A stretch of DNA of 64,000 nucleotides. Source: Ochrobactrum sp. Q0168 (GTDB taxonomy: Bacteria > Pseudomonadota > Alphaproteobacteria > Rhizobiales > Rhizobiaceae). Made by a program: the position numbers and the translations under genes. Position 1 is the stretch's first letter. Every line of letters begins with the position of its first letter. Positions 27,921 through 37,598 of this stretch are shown piece by piece. The notes below the pieces were generated by a model. The model had not been told where the DNA came from. It saw nothing but the letters and a program-made list of their open reading frames with translations, and searched no databases. The DNA is taken from the NCBI RefSeq assembly GCF_016427605.1, contig NZ_JAELXQ010000001.1, positions 684,860 through 748,859 on the forward strand. Direction: 5' to 3'.

Positions 27921-28670
27921 ATGACCCATCAACCGCAACAGTCTCCGCAGTTTTTCTTGACGGCACCCTCGCCCTGTCCGTATCTCGACGGGCAGATGGA
28001 GCGCAAAGTTTTTACGCATCTGGTTGGCGACAAGGCCAACGAGATCAACGATCTCCTGACACAAGGCGGCTTCCGCCGTTCCCAGAACATCGCCTATCGT
28101 CCGGCCTGCGAGCTTTGCCGCGCCTGCGTTTCCGTGCGTATTCTGGCGGGAGAGTTCGAGATGACGCGCAATATGCGCCGCGTCTGGAGCCAGAATCGCG
28201 ATCTGGTTGGTCGCGTGCACAAGGCGCAACCCAGCACCGAGCAATATGCGCTGTTTCGGGATTATCTCGATGCGCGCCACCGTTCAGGCGGCATGTCGGA
28301 CATGACCGTGCTCGACTATGCGATGATGGTTGAAGACACCCACGTCAACACGCAGATCATCGAGTATCGCCGTCGCGGCCCCGACAGTTTTATCGATCCA
28401 AAGGGCGATGGTGAGCTGATCGCCGTGGCGCTGACCGATGTGATGGCCGATGGCCTTTCCATGGTCTATTCGTTCTTCTCTCCGCACATGCATGACCGTT
28501 CGCTCGGCACCTATATGATTCTCGATCATATTGAGCGGGCACGGGCCGCAGGCTTGCCGCATGTCTATCTCGGCTATTGGGTCGAGGGATCGCGCAAGAT
28601 GCAGTACAAAATCCGCTTCACGCCGCAGGAACATCTCGGCCCTCGTGGCTGGCAGCGGTTTGAAGGGTAG
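27921..28670 (+). CDS. bpt: Aspartate/glutamate leucyltransferase
   Basis: A 249-residue Leu-tRNA-protein transferase of the bacterial ATE1-like family. It attaches leucine to N-terminal Asp/Glu and so feeds the N-degron pathway through ClpS/ClpAP. Family marks are [18 protein letters not shown] at the N-terminus, the [11 protein letters not shown] cysteine cluster, [11 protein letters not shown] and [10 protein letters not shown] near the C-terminus. Length matches. It is convergent with parC, with a repeat element between them. Confidence 0.93.
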   Translation: MTHQPQQSPQFFLTAPSPCPYLDGQMERKVFTHLVGDKANEINDLLTQGGFRRSQNIAYRPACELCRACVSVRILAGEFEMTRNMRRVWSQNRDLVGRVHKAQPSTEQYALFRDYLDARHRSGGMSDMTVLDYAMMVEDTHVNTQIIEYRRRGPDSFIDPKGDGELIAVALTDVMADGLSMVYSFFSPHMHDRSLGTYMILDHIERARAAGLPHVYLGYWVEGSRKMQYKIRFTPQEHLGPRGWQRFEG

Positions 28671-28718
28671 TCAGGAAAACAGCAGCTGATACCGCCTTTT
28701 TCATTATGAGCGGTGCGC

Positions 28719-28861
28719 GGTGTCTGAATCAAAAAGTGCCGGGCCGTGGCGAAAATGGTGATTTCGAGAACCGGAGCGCAGCGTACATTAAAGTACGTGA
28801 GCACCGGAAGCGCAGAAATTGCCATTTGCAGTCCGGCATGGCGACTTTTAGATCAGACACC
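28719..28861. repeat. Dispersed palindromic element, copy 1, abutting the parC stop
   Basis: An element of about 143 bases bounded by GGTGTCTGA (28719-28727) and TCAGACACC (28853-28861). Its interior (28742-28839), centred on a GTAC...GTAC palindrome, matches the reverse complement of 54174-54264. The last base is part of the parC stop codon (28861-28863). It resembles in size the palindromic Bru-RS repeats reported in Brucella, but I could not compare sequences. Confidence 0.75.
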
Positions 28862-31173
28862 TAGAACTTGCCCGAACGCGGGAATCCCTTCGGGACAACG
28901 CGCCCTGCGGAAGCGCGAGCGCCAATCCACTCGACAAGCTCTTCCTTGTTACGGGTAAAGGTCCGTTCTGCCGAATCCTGCCAGGACAGACCTTCGGCAA
29001 TCGCAAATGTCCGAATATCCGAAACGCCACCATCCTTGTATTTTTGCAGACGGACGCCCTTGCCGCGTGTCATTTCCGGGATTTCCGAAAGCGGGAAGAC
29101 AACCATCTTGCGGTTTTCGCCGACGACCGCGATGTGATCACCGGAAACACGCGTGCAAATCTTCGCTTCGTCCGGCGCCTTCACATTCATCACCTGCTTG
29201 CCCTTGCGGGTATTGGCCACGGCTTCATTCTCCGGAACGATGAAACCATTGCCCTCATGCGAAACAAGCAGCAGCTTTGCCGATGGGTCGTGAACGAAGG
29301 CCGTCAGGATGTCCTGATCGTTTTCCATATCGACCAGAATGCGGATCGGTTCGCCATGGCCGCGACCGCCCGGCAGCGTATTTGCGCCGATGGTGAAGAA
29401 CTTGCCGCCCGTCGTGAAGAACAGAAGCTTGTCAGTCGTTTCCGCATGGAAAGCGAGCTTCAGCTTGTCGCCTTCCTTGAAGGAGAGCGTCGAAAAATCG
29501 GCCATATGGCCCTTCATCGCACGCAGCCAGCCCTTTTCGGACACGACAATCGTGACCGGTTCGCGCTCGATCATCGCATTGTGGATGTCTTCCAGATCGT
29601 GGGTCGGGGCTTCCGCAAAATTCGTACGACGCTTGCCAAGCTTGGTCGCGGGGCCGAATTTCTCACGCACCGCCTTGATTTCAGCACTGATCTTCTTCCA
29701 CTGGCGTGTGCCGGAAGCGAGCAAGCCTTCGAGATCGGCCTTTTCAGCAGTCAGATCCTCAAATTCCTTGCGGATCTCGAATTCCTCGAGCTTGCGCAAC
29801 GAACGCAGACGCATATTGAGGATCGACTCGGCCTGAACATCCGTCAGCTCGAAGGCTCGCATCAATTCCTGCTTCGGCTCGTCTTCCTCGCGGATGATGC
29901 GGATGACTTCGTCGAGATTGAGATAGGCAATCAGGAAACCGCCGAGAATTTCCAGACGCCGCTCGATCTCGGCCAGACGATATTGCGAGCGACGAACCAG
30001 AACTTCCTTGCGGTGTTCCAGCCATTCGCGCAGCACGCCGCCCAGCGACAGCACATTCGGCACCTTGCCGTGCGACAGCACATTCATGTTGAGCGAAACG
30101 CGGCTTTCAAGCTCGGTCAGCTTGAACAGCGATTCCATCAACAGTTCCGGATCGACGGTGCGGTTCTTCGGCTCCAGAACGATGCGGATATCTTCCGCAG
30201 ATTCATCGCGAATATCGTCAAGCAGCGGCAGCTTCTTGGCCAGCAGCAATTCGGCGATCTTCTCGATCAGGCGCGATTTCTGCACCTGATACGGAATTTC
30301 AGTGACGACGATCACCCAGGTGCCGCGATTGCCCTCTTCCTTTTCCCAACGCGCGCGAACGCGGAACGCGCCGCGACCGGTGCGATAGGCTTCGACAATA
30401 TTGCTATGTTCTTCAACCAGAACACCGCCCGTCGGGAAATCCGGACCGCGCACCTTGGCTTTCAAAAGTGCGGACGGATCGGTTTTCGCCTCGTGCTCGA
30501 TTTCAGCATATTGCTCCGGCGAGGTGATGAGTTCTTCCACGCCCGCATCCGGATGATTGATCAGGTAAAGCGCCGACGAGCACAGCTCCGCCACATTATG
30601 CGGTGGAATATTCGTTGCCATGCCAACTGCAATGCCCGCCGATCCATTGGCGAGCAGGTTCGGGAAAGCGCCCGGCAGAACGATCGGTTCCTCGTCTTCC
30701 TCATTATAGGTCGGACGGAAATCGATAGCGTTTTCGGTGATGCCTTCAAGCAGCAGCGTCGCCACTTCGGTCATGCGCGCTTCGGTGTAACGCATGGCGG
30801 CGGCATTATCACCGTCGATATTGCCGAAATTGCCCTGCCCGTCGACCAGCGGATAACGCACCGCGAAATCCTGCGCCAGACGCACCAGCGCATCGTAGAT
30901 CGACGCATCGCCATGCGGGTGGAACTTACCCATCACGTCGCCGACGATACGCGCGCATTTCGCATAGGCCTGATCGGGATTGAGCCGCAGCAGACGCATG
31001 GCATGCATGATGCGCCGATGCACCGGCTTCAGACCGTCGCGCACGTCCGGCAGCGCACGATGCATGATCGTGGACAGCGCATAAGCGAGGTAACGTTCCT
31101 CAAGGGCCGATTTGAGATCGACCTTTTCGATGTGTTCTTCGCCGTCGCCCGGCGGAATCAGACTTTTTCCCAT
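28861..31173 (-). CDS. parC: DNA topoisomerase IV subunit A
   Basis: A 770-residue type IIA topoisomerase subunit that with ParE decatenates replicated chromosomes. The catalytic tyrosine is Tyr129 in [12 protein letters not shown]. The preceding [19 protein letters not shown] region corresponds to the quinolone-resistance segment. The C-terminal beta-pinwheel is present. ATG 31173 is preferred over TTG 31188. The length is closer to ParC than to GyrA (about 900 residues), and its stop touches a repeat element. Confidence 0.94.
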   Translation of the reverse strand: MGKSLIPPGDGEEHIEKVDLKSALEERYLAYALSTIMHRALPDVRDGLKPVHRRIMHAMRLLRLNPDQAYAKCARIVGDVMGKFHPHGDASIYDALVRLAQDFAVRYPLVDGQGNFGNIDGDNAAAMRYTEARMTEVATLLLEGITENAIDFRPTYNEEDEEPIVLPGAFPNLLANGSAGIAVGMATNIPPHNVAELCSSALYLINHPDAGVEELITSPEQYAEIEHEAKTDPSALLKAKVRGPDFPTGGVLVEEHSNIVEAYRTGRGAFRVRARWEKEEGNRGTWVIVVTEIPYQVQKSRLIEKIAELLLAKKLPLLDDIRDESAEDIRIVLEPKNRTVDPELLMESLFKLTELESRVSLNMNVLSHGKVPNVLSLGGVLREWLEHRKEVLVRRSQYRLAEIERRLEILGGFLIAYLNLDEVIRIIREEDEPKQELMRAFELTDVQAESILNMRLRSLRKLEEFEIRKEFEDLTAEKADLEGLLASGTRQWKKISAEIKAVREKFGPATKLGKRRTNFAEAPTHDLEDIHNAMIEREPVTIVVSEKGWLRAMKGHMADFSTLSFKEGDKLKLAFHAETTDKLLFFTTGGKFFTIGANTLPGGRGHGEPIRILVDMENDQDILTAFVHDPSAKLLLVSHEGNGFIVPENEAVANTRKGKQVMNVKAPDEAKICTRVSGDHIAVVGENRKMVVFPLSEIPEMTRGKGVRLQKYKDGGVSDIRTFAIAEGLSWQDSAERTFTRNKEELVEWIGARASAGRVVPKGFPRSGKF

Positions 31174-31485
31174 GTTTCCCAGTACCAAGTGCGCGATTCG
31201 TCAGCAAGCGTTGAGGAGAACCAAAGCAGTACATTACAGCGCCATGCGTCAAATATGGCACGCAAACAACGCAGCGGTGTTTGAAATCCACTGCATAATC
31301 CACACCACCAAATCAAATCCCGGCGGGCGTCAGTCGCAAATCTGCCGCCATTTACCCACTATAGAGCAGTCGGAAACAGGTTTTCCTATGTTGCAAGCAC
31401 AGGTTAAGCAAATCGGGTTGTTAAATCAGAAGATTTAAGCCTATGAATGCCGCACTAAAATCAAGAGATCAGGCAGGAGCTTCGA
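31174..31485. promoter_or_regulatory. Divergent promoter region between parC and the secreted-protein gene
   Basis: This gene-free stretch serves both directions. The right end (31400-31440) is AT-rich with several TTAA tetramers but not at the seven-base spacing of a CtrA site. No confident promoter was assigned. Confidence 0.5.
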
Positions 31486-32682
31486 ATGCAGGTTTTCGTC
31501 AATATCAAGCCAGCGACGCGCATTTTTGCTGCGAGCACAGCGCTTTCGCTGATTTTCGGCAGCGCCGCCATGGCTGCGGATGCCAATGCCGTCGCCGAGC
31601 GCCTCAAGGCCCTTTATGCGAAACAGGGCGGCGAACTGAGCTTCGCAAATGTGAAGGCTGACGGTTCGAACATCGTGCTCGAAGGCACCAAGGTCAAGCT
31701 CGCCACCCTGTCTCCCAAGGACGTGGAAATCGGCGACGTGACGCTGGAAGATGTTCAGGACGCATCGGATGGCGGTTTCACCATCGGACAGGTTGCTGTT
31801 CCCGACCTCACGCTCGACAGCACCGACGGCAAGAACGATCAGGCCTCCATCAAGGGCATGTCGATGCAGAACCTGCAGATTCCGGCCGAATCCGCCAAGG
31901 GACCGCTCGACAGCATGGTTCTTTATGACAAGATGAAAATTGAGGAACTGGCTTTCGGTAAGCCAGGCACGGACGGCGCCACGGTGAAGGGCGTCGATGT
32001 TTCGCTCGACACGTCGAACAAAGCCGAAAAGATCGGCTACAGCGCCACTGTCGCCAGTATTGACGCCACCTTCGGCAAGGACGAGCAGAACCCGCTGGCC
32101 CCGCTTGGGATGAAGAGCCTCCAGGCCGCGGTCAACATGAAAGGCCAGTGGTCGCCGAAGTCGGGCGACGCCACGCTCGACCAGATGGAAGTTCAGGCGC
32201 AGGATCTTGGCAAGATCAACATTACCGGCAGCCTCGGCGGTTATGATCTGGCCTTTGTCGAAGCCGTGCAGAAGACGCAGGAAGCGATGACCAAATCGGA
32301 CGCCGACAAGGACGCCGCCGGTCTTGCCATTCTCGGCCTCGCAGAACAGCTCAACCTCAAGAACCTGACGATCCGCTTCGACGACGCATCGCTGACGGAA
32401 AAGCTGCTGACCTATTATGCCAAGCAGCAGGGTTCGGACGCCAAGGCGCTTGGCGAACAGCTGAAGATGATGGTTCCGCTGATGGCCACGCAGCTGAAAA
32501 ACCCGGAATTCGCGCAGCAGCTGAAGGCGGCATCGGACAAGTATTTTACCGATCCGAAGTCTCTGACGCTGAGCGCCTCGCCTGACCAGCCGGTCACCTT
32601 CGCATCGATTGTCGCAACCGCCTCGCTCGATCCAACGAAAATCATCCAGCTGTTGAAGGTCGGCATCGACGCCAATAATTAA
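31486..32682 (+). CDS. Secreted protein of unknown function
   Basis: A 398-residue protein with a clear Sec signal peptide: hydrophobic residues about 13-28, with cleavage near AMA-AD at 30. The mature part alternates beta-strand-like repeats of the form 'VKADGSNIVLEGTKVKL' and 'DVEIGDVTLEDVQ', with a Lys/Gln-rich helical C-terminal section (EQLKMMVPLMATQL). It is probably periplasmic. It resembles in character AsmA-like or DUF945-like strand-rich envelope proteins, but I do not assign a family. It starts at ATG 31486 after an AGGAG site and ends at a strong terminator, so it is monocistronic. Confidence 0.85.
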   Translation: MQVFVNIKPATRIFAASTALSLIFGSAAMAADANAVAERLKALYAKQGGELSFANVKADGSNIVLEGTKVKLATLSPKDVEIGDVTLEDVQDASDGGFTIGQVAVPDLTLDSTDGKNDQASIKGMSMQNLQIPAESAKGPLDSMVLYDKMKIEELAFGKPGTDGATVKGVDVSLDTSNKAEKIGYSATVASIDATFGKDEQNPLAPLGMKSLQAAVNMKGQWSPKSGDATLDQMEVQAQDLGKINITGSLGGYDLAFVEAVQKTQEAMTKSDADKDAAGLAILGLAEQLNLKNLTIRFDDASLTEKLLTYYAKQQGSDAKALGEQLKMMVPLMATQLKNPEFAQQLKAASDKYFTDPKSLTLSASPDQPVTFASIVATASLDPTKIIQLLKVGIDANN

Positions 32683-32692
32683 AATCGAAAAG

Positions 32693-32718
32693 GCCCGGTG
32701 CACCCACCGGGCTTTTTT
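32693..32718 (+). terminator. Terminator after the secreted-protein gene
   Basis: GCCCGGTG (32693-32700) pairs with CACCGGGC (32705-32712) over a four-base loop, followed by six T residues. Confidence 0.92.
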
Positions 32719-32734
32719 CGCGATATGATCCAAT

Positions 32735-32764
32735 AAAAAACCCGGCTCAAGGCCGGGTTTTTTT
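32735..32764. terminator. Terminator of aspS, bidirectional in form
   Basis: CCCGGC (32741-32746) pairs with GCCGGG (32752-32757), flanked by an A-run on the left and a T-run on the right, so it can end transcription from either side. It lies just past the aspS stop. Confidence 0.88.
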
Positions 32765-32782
32765 GTTCTCTGAACAAAGAGC

Positions 32783-34570
32783 TTAACTCTTTTGAACCGG
32801 AGCAAGGCGGATATGGAGATCGCGCAGCTGGGCTGGCGTCACATCCGAAGGCGCGTTCATCAGAAGATCGAGCGCCTGCTGGTTCATCGGGAACAGGGAA
32901 ATTTCACGCAGGTTCTTTGCACCGACCAGCAGCATGATGACGCGGTCGATACCGGCAGCCATCCCGCCATGCGGAGGCGCGCCGTACTGGAACGCACGGT
33001 AGAGACCGCCGAAACGCTCTTCCACGTCCTGCTGGCTGAGACCAACCTTTTCAAAGGCCTTGACCATGACGTCAGGCAGCTGGTTGCGGATCGATCCCGA
33101 AGCAATTTCAAAGCCGTTGCAGACGAGATCGTACTGATAGGCCTTGATGGCGAGCGGGTCCTGATTTTCCAGCGCGTCCAGTCCGCCCTGCGGCATGGAG
33201 AACGGGTTATGCGCGAAGTCGAGCTTCTTGTTGTCTTCGTCCCATTCGTAGAACGGGAAATCGATGATCCAGGCTAGTTCGAAACGGTCGCGATCCACAA
33301 GGTTCAGTTCTTCGCCTGCACGGGTGCGCGCATCGCCGGCGAACTTGTAGAACTTCGACGGCTGGCCAGCCACGAAGAAGCAGGCGTCACCATCGTCGAG
33401 GCCCATCTGCAAGCGAATTGCTTCGGTGCGTTCTTCGCCGATGTTCTTCGCAATCGGGCCTGCGCCCTCAAGCTTGTCGCCTTCCTTGCGCCAGAAGATA
33501 TAGCCGAGACCCGGCTGACCTTCGCTCTGCGCCCAGGAATTCATGCGATCGCAGAATGCGCGGCTACCACCGGTCTTGGCCGGAATGGCCCAGACTTCGA
33601 CCTTAGGGTCGTTAGCGATCATGTTCGCGAAGACCTTGAAGCCGGAACCAGCGAAATGATCGGTCACAGCCTGCATTTCAATCGGGTTGCGCAGATCCGG
33701 CTTGTCCGAACCATAGGTGCGGATCGCATCGTCATAGGCGATACGGCGGAAGGTCTGCGTGACCGGCTTGCCTTCGGCAAACTCTTCGAAAATGCCGCGC
33801 ATGACCGGTTCCATCGTTTCCCAGACTTCTTCCTGGGTCACGAAGCTCATTTCAAGGTCGAGCTGGTAGAATTCGCCCGGCAGGCGATCGGCGCGCGGGT
33901 CTTCATCGCGGAAGCAGGGCGCGATCTGGAAGTAACGGTCAAAACCGGCAACCATCAGAAGCTGCTTGTACTGCTGCGGCGCCTGCGGCAGCGCATAGAA
34001 CTTGCCTTCATGGATGCGGCTCGGCACGAGGAAGTCGCGCGCGCCTTCCGGCGACGAGGCCGTCAGGATCGGCGTGGTGAACTCGTTGAAGCCGATTTCG
34101 GTCATGCGGCGACGCATCGCGGCAATGATCTTGGTGCGGCTCATGATGTTCTTGTGCAGCGTTTCGCGGCGCAGATCGAGGAAGCGGTATTTCAAGCGGA
34201 TATCTTCCGGATAATCCGGCTCGCCAAAGACAGGCAGCGGCAGTTCCTTGGCTGCGGCCAGAACTTCGATCTCGGTCGCGAAGATTTCGACTTCGCCGGT
34301 CGGCAGGTTCGCATTGACCGCATCACCTGCGCGGGCCTTCACTTCACCATCGACGCGGATGACCCACTCGCCGCGAACCGTTTCGGCAACCTTGAAAGCG
34401 GGCGAATCGGGATCGGCCACAATCTGGGTAATGCCGTAATGATCGCGAAGATCGATGAAGAGAATGCCGCCATGGTCACGGACGCGGTGAACCCAGCCGG
34501 ACAGACGAACGTTCGAACCGACGTCCGTTTTGCGAAGGGCTGCGCAGGTATGGCTGCGGTAACGGTGCAT
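32783..34570 (-). CDS. aspS: Aspartyl-tRNA synthetase
   Basis: A 595-residue bacterial-type class II synthetase with an N-terminal OB-fold ([15 protein letters not shown]), the catalytic core ([19 protein letters not shown] for motif 2) and a GAD insertion domain, ending in the motif 3 region [13 protein letters not shown]. In alphaproteobacteria lacking AsnRS this enzyme is often non-discriminating and works with GatCAB; whether that applies here cannot be told from the sequence. ATG 34570 gives the family length; the longer ORF to 34729 is rejected. Confidence 0.96.
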   Translation of the reverse strand: MHRYRSHTCAALRKTDVGSNVRLSGWVHRVRDHGGILFIDLRDHYGITQIVADPDSPAFKVAETVRGEWVIRVDGEVKARAGDAVNANLPTGEVEIFATEIEVLAAAKELPLPVFGEPDYPEDIRLKYRFLDLRRETLHKNIMSRTKIIAAMRRRMTEIGFNEFTTPILTASSPEGARDFLVPSRIHEGKFYALPQAPQQYKQLLMVAGFDRYFQIAPCFRDEDPRADRLPGEFYQLDLEMSFVTQEEVWETMEPVMRGIFEEFAEGKPVTQTFRRIAYDDAIRTYGSDKPDLRNPIEMQAVTDHFAGSGFKVFANMIANDPKVEVWAIPAKTGGSRAFCDRMNSWAQSEGQPGLGYIFWRKEGDKLEGAGPIAKNIGEERTEAIRLQMGLDDGDACFFVAGQPSKFYKFAGDARTRAGEELNLVDRDRFELAWIIDFPFYEWDEDNKKLDFAHNPFSMPQGGLDALENQDPLAIKAYQYDLVCNGFEIASGSIRNQLPDVMVKAFEKVGLSQQDVEERFGGLYRAFQYGAPPHGGMAAGIDRVIMLLVGAKNLREISLFPMNQQALDLLMNAPSDVTPAQLRDLHIRLAPVQKS

Positions 34571-34795
34571 GATTTCTGCCTTTTGGTAAGATAAGTCAGT
34601 GCAGGCAAAGCGCTGCAAATTCTGGCGGAAAAGCGCATTTTGACCGGGTTTTGTCAAGTCTGCACTCTCTACAAGTGTCGCGGTTCCGACCGCATGACGT
34701 AACGTATCGACAAAAAACACGATTTGCACTTGTTATGCTACGGCTTTTGCGCATTCTTTCGGGACAACCAGCGTCGCTTTGTCTGAATGCAGCTC

Positions 34796-34844
34796 GCATT
34801 TCCAGACGCAAAACCGCTTCACACTTTTGCTGGAAATGCTCTAG
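34796..34844. repeat. Dispersed palindromic element, copy B
   Basis: GCATTTCCAG (34796-34805) and CTGGAAATGC (34830-34839) form a perfect 10-bp stem, with inner GCAAAA/TTTTGC pairing. Bases 34806-34844 match copy A (8851-8889) at 37 of 39 positions. It ends ten bases before the rnd start. Confidence 0.8.
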
Positions 34845-34853
34845 AAGAAAAAC

Positions 34854-36011
34854 ATGCAACTCATCACGACCACCGAGGCCCTTGAAGAGGCCGTATCCGC
34901 CCTGTCCAAGTCAGATTTCGTCACTGTCGACACGGAGTTCATCCGCGAAACGACTTTCTGGCCGGAATTGTGCCTTATCCAGATGGCTTCGCCGGATCAC
35001 ACCGCACTGGTGGATGCCCTTGCGCCCGATCTCGACCTTGCACCTTTCTTCCGGCTGATGGCCGACGAGAAGATCGTCAAGGTTTTCCATGCCGCACGGC
35101 AGGATATCGAAATCGTGTTCCATCTTGGCGACCTCATCCCCTCGCCTGTCTTCGACAGTCAGGTCGCGGCGATGGTCTGCGGTTTCGGCGATGCGATTTC
35201 CTACGACCAGTTGGTTCAGAAAGTCACCGGCAAGCATCTCGACAAGTCGTCCCGCTTTACCGACTGGCGCAGACGCCCACTGTCGGACAAGCAGCTCGAC
35301 TACGCGCTGGCCGATGTCACCTATCTGCGCGACATCTATCTTTACCTCAAGGAAGAGCTTGAGAAGGAAGAGCGCAGCGAGTGGGTGAATGAGGAAATGG
35401 CGGTTCTGACCGCCCGTGAGACCTATGATCTGCATCCGGACGACGCATGGCGGCGTGTGAAGGCCCGCGTGCGCAAGCCGATCGAACTGGCCATCATGCA
35501 GTCCGTCGCCGCATGGCGCGAACGGGAAGCGCGCGAACGCAATGTGCCGCGCGGCCGCATCATCAAGGACGACACGATTGCCGAAATCGCGCAGCAGCAG
35601 CCGCGCGATGCCGAGGCGCTCGGTCGTCTGCGCTCGATCCCCAAGGGTTGGGAGCGCTCAGCACAGGCTGCCGGTCTGGTGGCGGCAATCCAGTCAGCGC
35701 TTGCTATTCCGAAGGAAGACTTGCCGAAGCTGCCAAAGCCGTCGCATTCGCCGGAAGGTAGTGCTGCCGCTGCCGATATTCTGAAAGTTCTGCTGAAGCT
35801 GGTCACCGAAGAGCACGGCGTTGCCGCCAAGATCGTCGCCAGCTCGGACGATATCGACAAGATTGCAGCCGAAGGTGAGGAAGCGAAAGTACCAGCCTTG
35901 CAGGGCTGGCGTCGCGAAGTGTTCGGTCAGAAGGCCCTGGACCTGATCGACGGCAAGATCGGCATCAAGTTCGAGAACCGTCGTATACGCGCAGTGGAAT
36001 TAGGGGAGTAA
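34854..36011 (+). CDS. rnd: Ribonuclease D
   Basis: A 385-residue 3'-5' exoribonuclease of the DEDDy type, acting in tRNA and stable RNA 3' processing. Catalytic residues are visible: Asp26 and Glu28 in VDTEFI, Asp84 in HAARQDIEIVF, and Tyr150/Asp154 in YALADVTY. An HRDC domain follows (residues about 205-290). It is convergent with ppx, with a long inverted repeat between them. Confidence 0.95.
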   Translation: MQLITTTEALEEAVSALSKSDFVTVDTEFIRETTFWPELCLIQMASPDHTALVDALAPDLDLAPFFRLMADEKIVKVFHAARQDIEIVFHLGDLIPSPVFDSQVAAMVCGFGDAISYDQLVQKVTGKHLDKSSRFTDWRRRPLSDKQLDYALADVTYLRDIYLYLKEELEKEERSEWVNEEMAVLTARETYDLHPDDAWRRVKARVRKPIELAIMQSVAAWREREARERNVPRGRIIKDDTIAEIAQQQPRDAEALGRLRSIPKGWERSAQAAGLVAAIQSALAIPKEDLPKLPKPSHSPEGSAAAADILKVLLKLVTEEHGVAAKIVASSDDIDKIAAEGEEAKVPALQGWRREVFGQKALDLIDGKIGIKFENRRIRAVELGE

Positions 36012-36080
36012 GGGAGTAGGGGAATAGGTGAACAGGGCTATATAAACATACTCCCCTATTCCCTTACTCCCTTATTCCCC
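36003..36080. repeat. Long near-palindrome of GGGAGTA/GGGAATA repeats between rnd and ppx
   Basis: The left arm (36003-36028) is built from GGGGAGTAAGGG and AGTAGGGGAATAGG units. The right arm (36054-36080) is almost its reverse complement. They flank an AT-containing loop of about 25 bases. It probably works as a transcript end for both convergent genes, although T-runs are weak. It overlaps the last codons of both genes. Confidence 0.75.
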
Positions 36081-37598
36081 TCCCTTTTCGCCTATCGCAA
36101 AATACAGGTTCTTGCCCGTCAACTTGGCAAGCTGCTGCAAGCGGCCTTCCGGGCGGTCCGACACAAGATCGGCCAGATCGCTCGGAACAACCAGCGCGAT
36201 GCCGTTTTCTTCCTCGCGCCAGTAAAGCCGCGGGATAACACCCGGCATGGACGCCGAGAGAAGATAGACAACTCGCAGCAGAGCACCGAGCAGTTTTGCC
36301 CTTTCGCGCAGACGCGGCGTGGCGAGCTGCACGATTTCCGGCGCAATCTCGTCTTCGATCAGCCCTTCATGGCGGTAGTAATTGGCCAGCGCCATATAGG
36401 AGCGCCCCGGATGATCAATGCCGCCAAACGAGCCGTGAGCAATGATATTCAGCGCCTGCGAACCGCGATAATCGGGATGCGCACGCCAGCTGATATCCGC
36501 CACGAGACAGGCAGCCTCGCGATAGCGCGCCTCATCCTCGGTCTCATCAAAGCCAAGCTGCTGCAATGAAAGCGTCGTCCAGACCGCCAGCTCGCGGGCA
36601 TGGCGTGGCGAGCGCGAGCGCAGGATCGCCAGTTCTTCCGCAGAAGCCAGCAATGGGTCGAGTTTCTGTTCGTTCTTCGGCAACAGCGAATAGAGATAGC
36701 CTTCGCGCACGCCCAATGCCGAGAAGACGATCTTCGACGGCTTCATGCGGCGAATGGTTTCCAGCATCACGGTCGCACCATAGGACAGAAGCTGGCGACG
36801 GTTTTTCGATACCGCCTCGATGCCGCGCATCGTGTCGATATTGCCCTTGGCGACGCGCTTGAGAAAACTCTGCGCCTCGACCGGGTCCATCTCGTAACCA
36901 TGCATGACCAGCAGCGGATAATGCTTGGCGGTCATATGCAGCTTGGCAAGGTTACGCCATGTGCCGCCCACCGCATAGAAGACCTGCCCCTGATGCATTT
37001 CAAGGAGGGTCGCCTTTGCAAGCTCCGTGCGTGTGATCTTCGCAGCCTCTGTCAGCTTTTCGTCGGCCATGTCCTGAAGGCGCAAGCCCCCGAGCGGCAA
37101 GGTGATGCCCTCGCCGATATCGTGATCATTGACGGCCACGAGTTCGAGACTGCCGCCGCCGAGATCGCCCGCGACGCCGCAAGGTTTGTGGAACCCGGAA
37201 ATGATACCGAGCGCCGAATAATAGGCTTCTTCCTTACCGGACAGAACTTCGATGTGCCGCCCGAGAATGGCCTCGGCCTGCGCGATGAAATCAGGTCCGT
37301 TCTTTGCTTCGCGTGCGGCAGCCGTCGCCAGCGCGTGCACGGAAACCGCGCCCGCCTGTTCGGCCAGCGCACGGAAGCGCCGCAAGGCGCGCAGTGCGAT
37401 ATCGACAGACTTGTCGTTGAGCCGGCCAGTCTTGGCCAGTCCCTTGCCAAGACCGCAAAGGAGTTTTTCGTTGAAAAGCACCGTCGGTGAACGGACGATG
37501 CCTTCGTAAATGACGAGACGGATCGAATTCGAGCCGATGTCAATGACCCCGATGGGCTTGAGACCCTTCAGACGGCCTTGTGCTATAGCTGGACTCAT
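36072..37598 (-). CDS. ppx: Exopolyphosphatase, Ppx/GppA family
   Basis: A 508-residue ASKHA-fold phosphatase that hydrolyses polyphosphate or pppGpp. The phosphate-binding motifs are [17 protein letters not shown] at the N-terminus and [14 protein letters not shown] near residue 140. Its ATG overlaps the ppk stop (ATGA), so synthesis and breakdown enzymes of polyphosphate are made from one coupled transcript. Substrate preference between polyphosphate and pppGpp cannot be decided here; context favours polyphosphate. Confidence 0.93.
   Translation of the reverse strand: MSPAIAQGRLKGLKPIGVIDIGSNSIRLVIYEGIVRSPTVLFNEKLLCGLGKGLAKTGRLNDKSVDIALRALRRFRALAEQAGAVSVHALATAAAREAKNGPDFIAQAEAILGRHIEVLSGKEEAYYSALGIISGFHKPCGVAGDLGGGSLELVAVNDHDIGEGITLPLGGLRLQDMADEKLTEAAKITRTELAKATLLEMHQGQVFYAVGGTWRNLAKLHMTAKHYPLLVMHGYEMDPVEAQSFLKRVAKGNIDTMRGIEAVSKNRRQLLSYGATVMLETIRRMKPSKIVFSALGVREGYLYSLLPKNEQKLDPLLASAEELAILRSRSPRHARELAVWTTLSLQQLGFDETEDEARYREAACLVADISWRAHPDYRGSQALNIIAHGSFGGIDHPGRSYMALANYYRHEGLIEDEIAPEIVQLATPRLRERAKLLGALLRVVYLLSASMPGVIPRLYWREEENGIALVVPSDLADLVSDRPEGRLQQLAKLTGKNLYFAIGEKGGE

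Noticed and set aside
29044-31284. Plus-strand frame of 746 codons
   Set aside because: It is antisense to parC over its whole length. Composition is atypical (many Arg/His/Gln runs) and no RBS was seen.
31400-31440. Possible CtrA sites (TTAA pairs) before the secreted-protein gene
   Set aside because: The TTAA tetramers are 10 or more bases apart, not the seven-base spacing of the CtrA motif.
31441-32805. Minus-strand frame of 454 codons
   Set aside because: It is antisense to the secreted-protein gene, which has a signal peptide, RBS and terminator.
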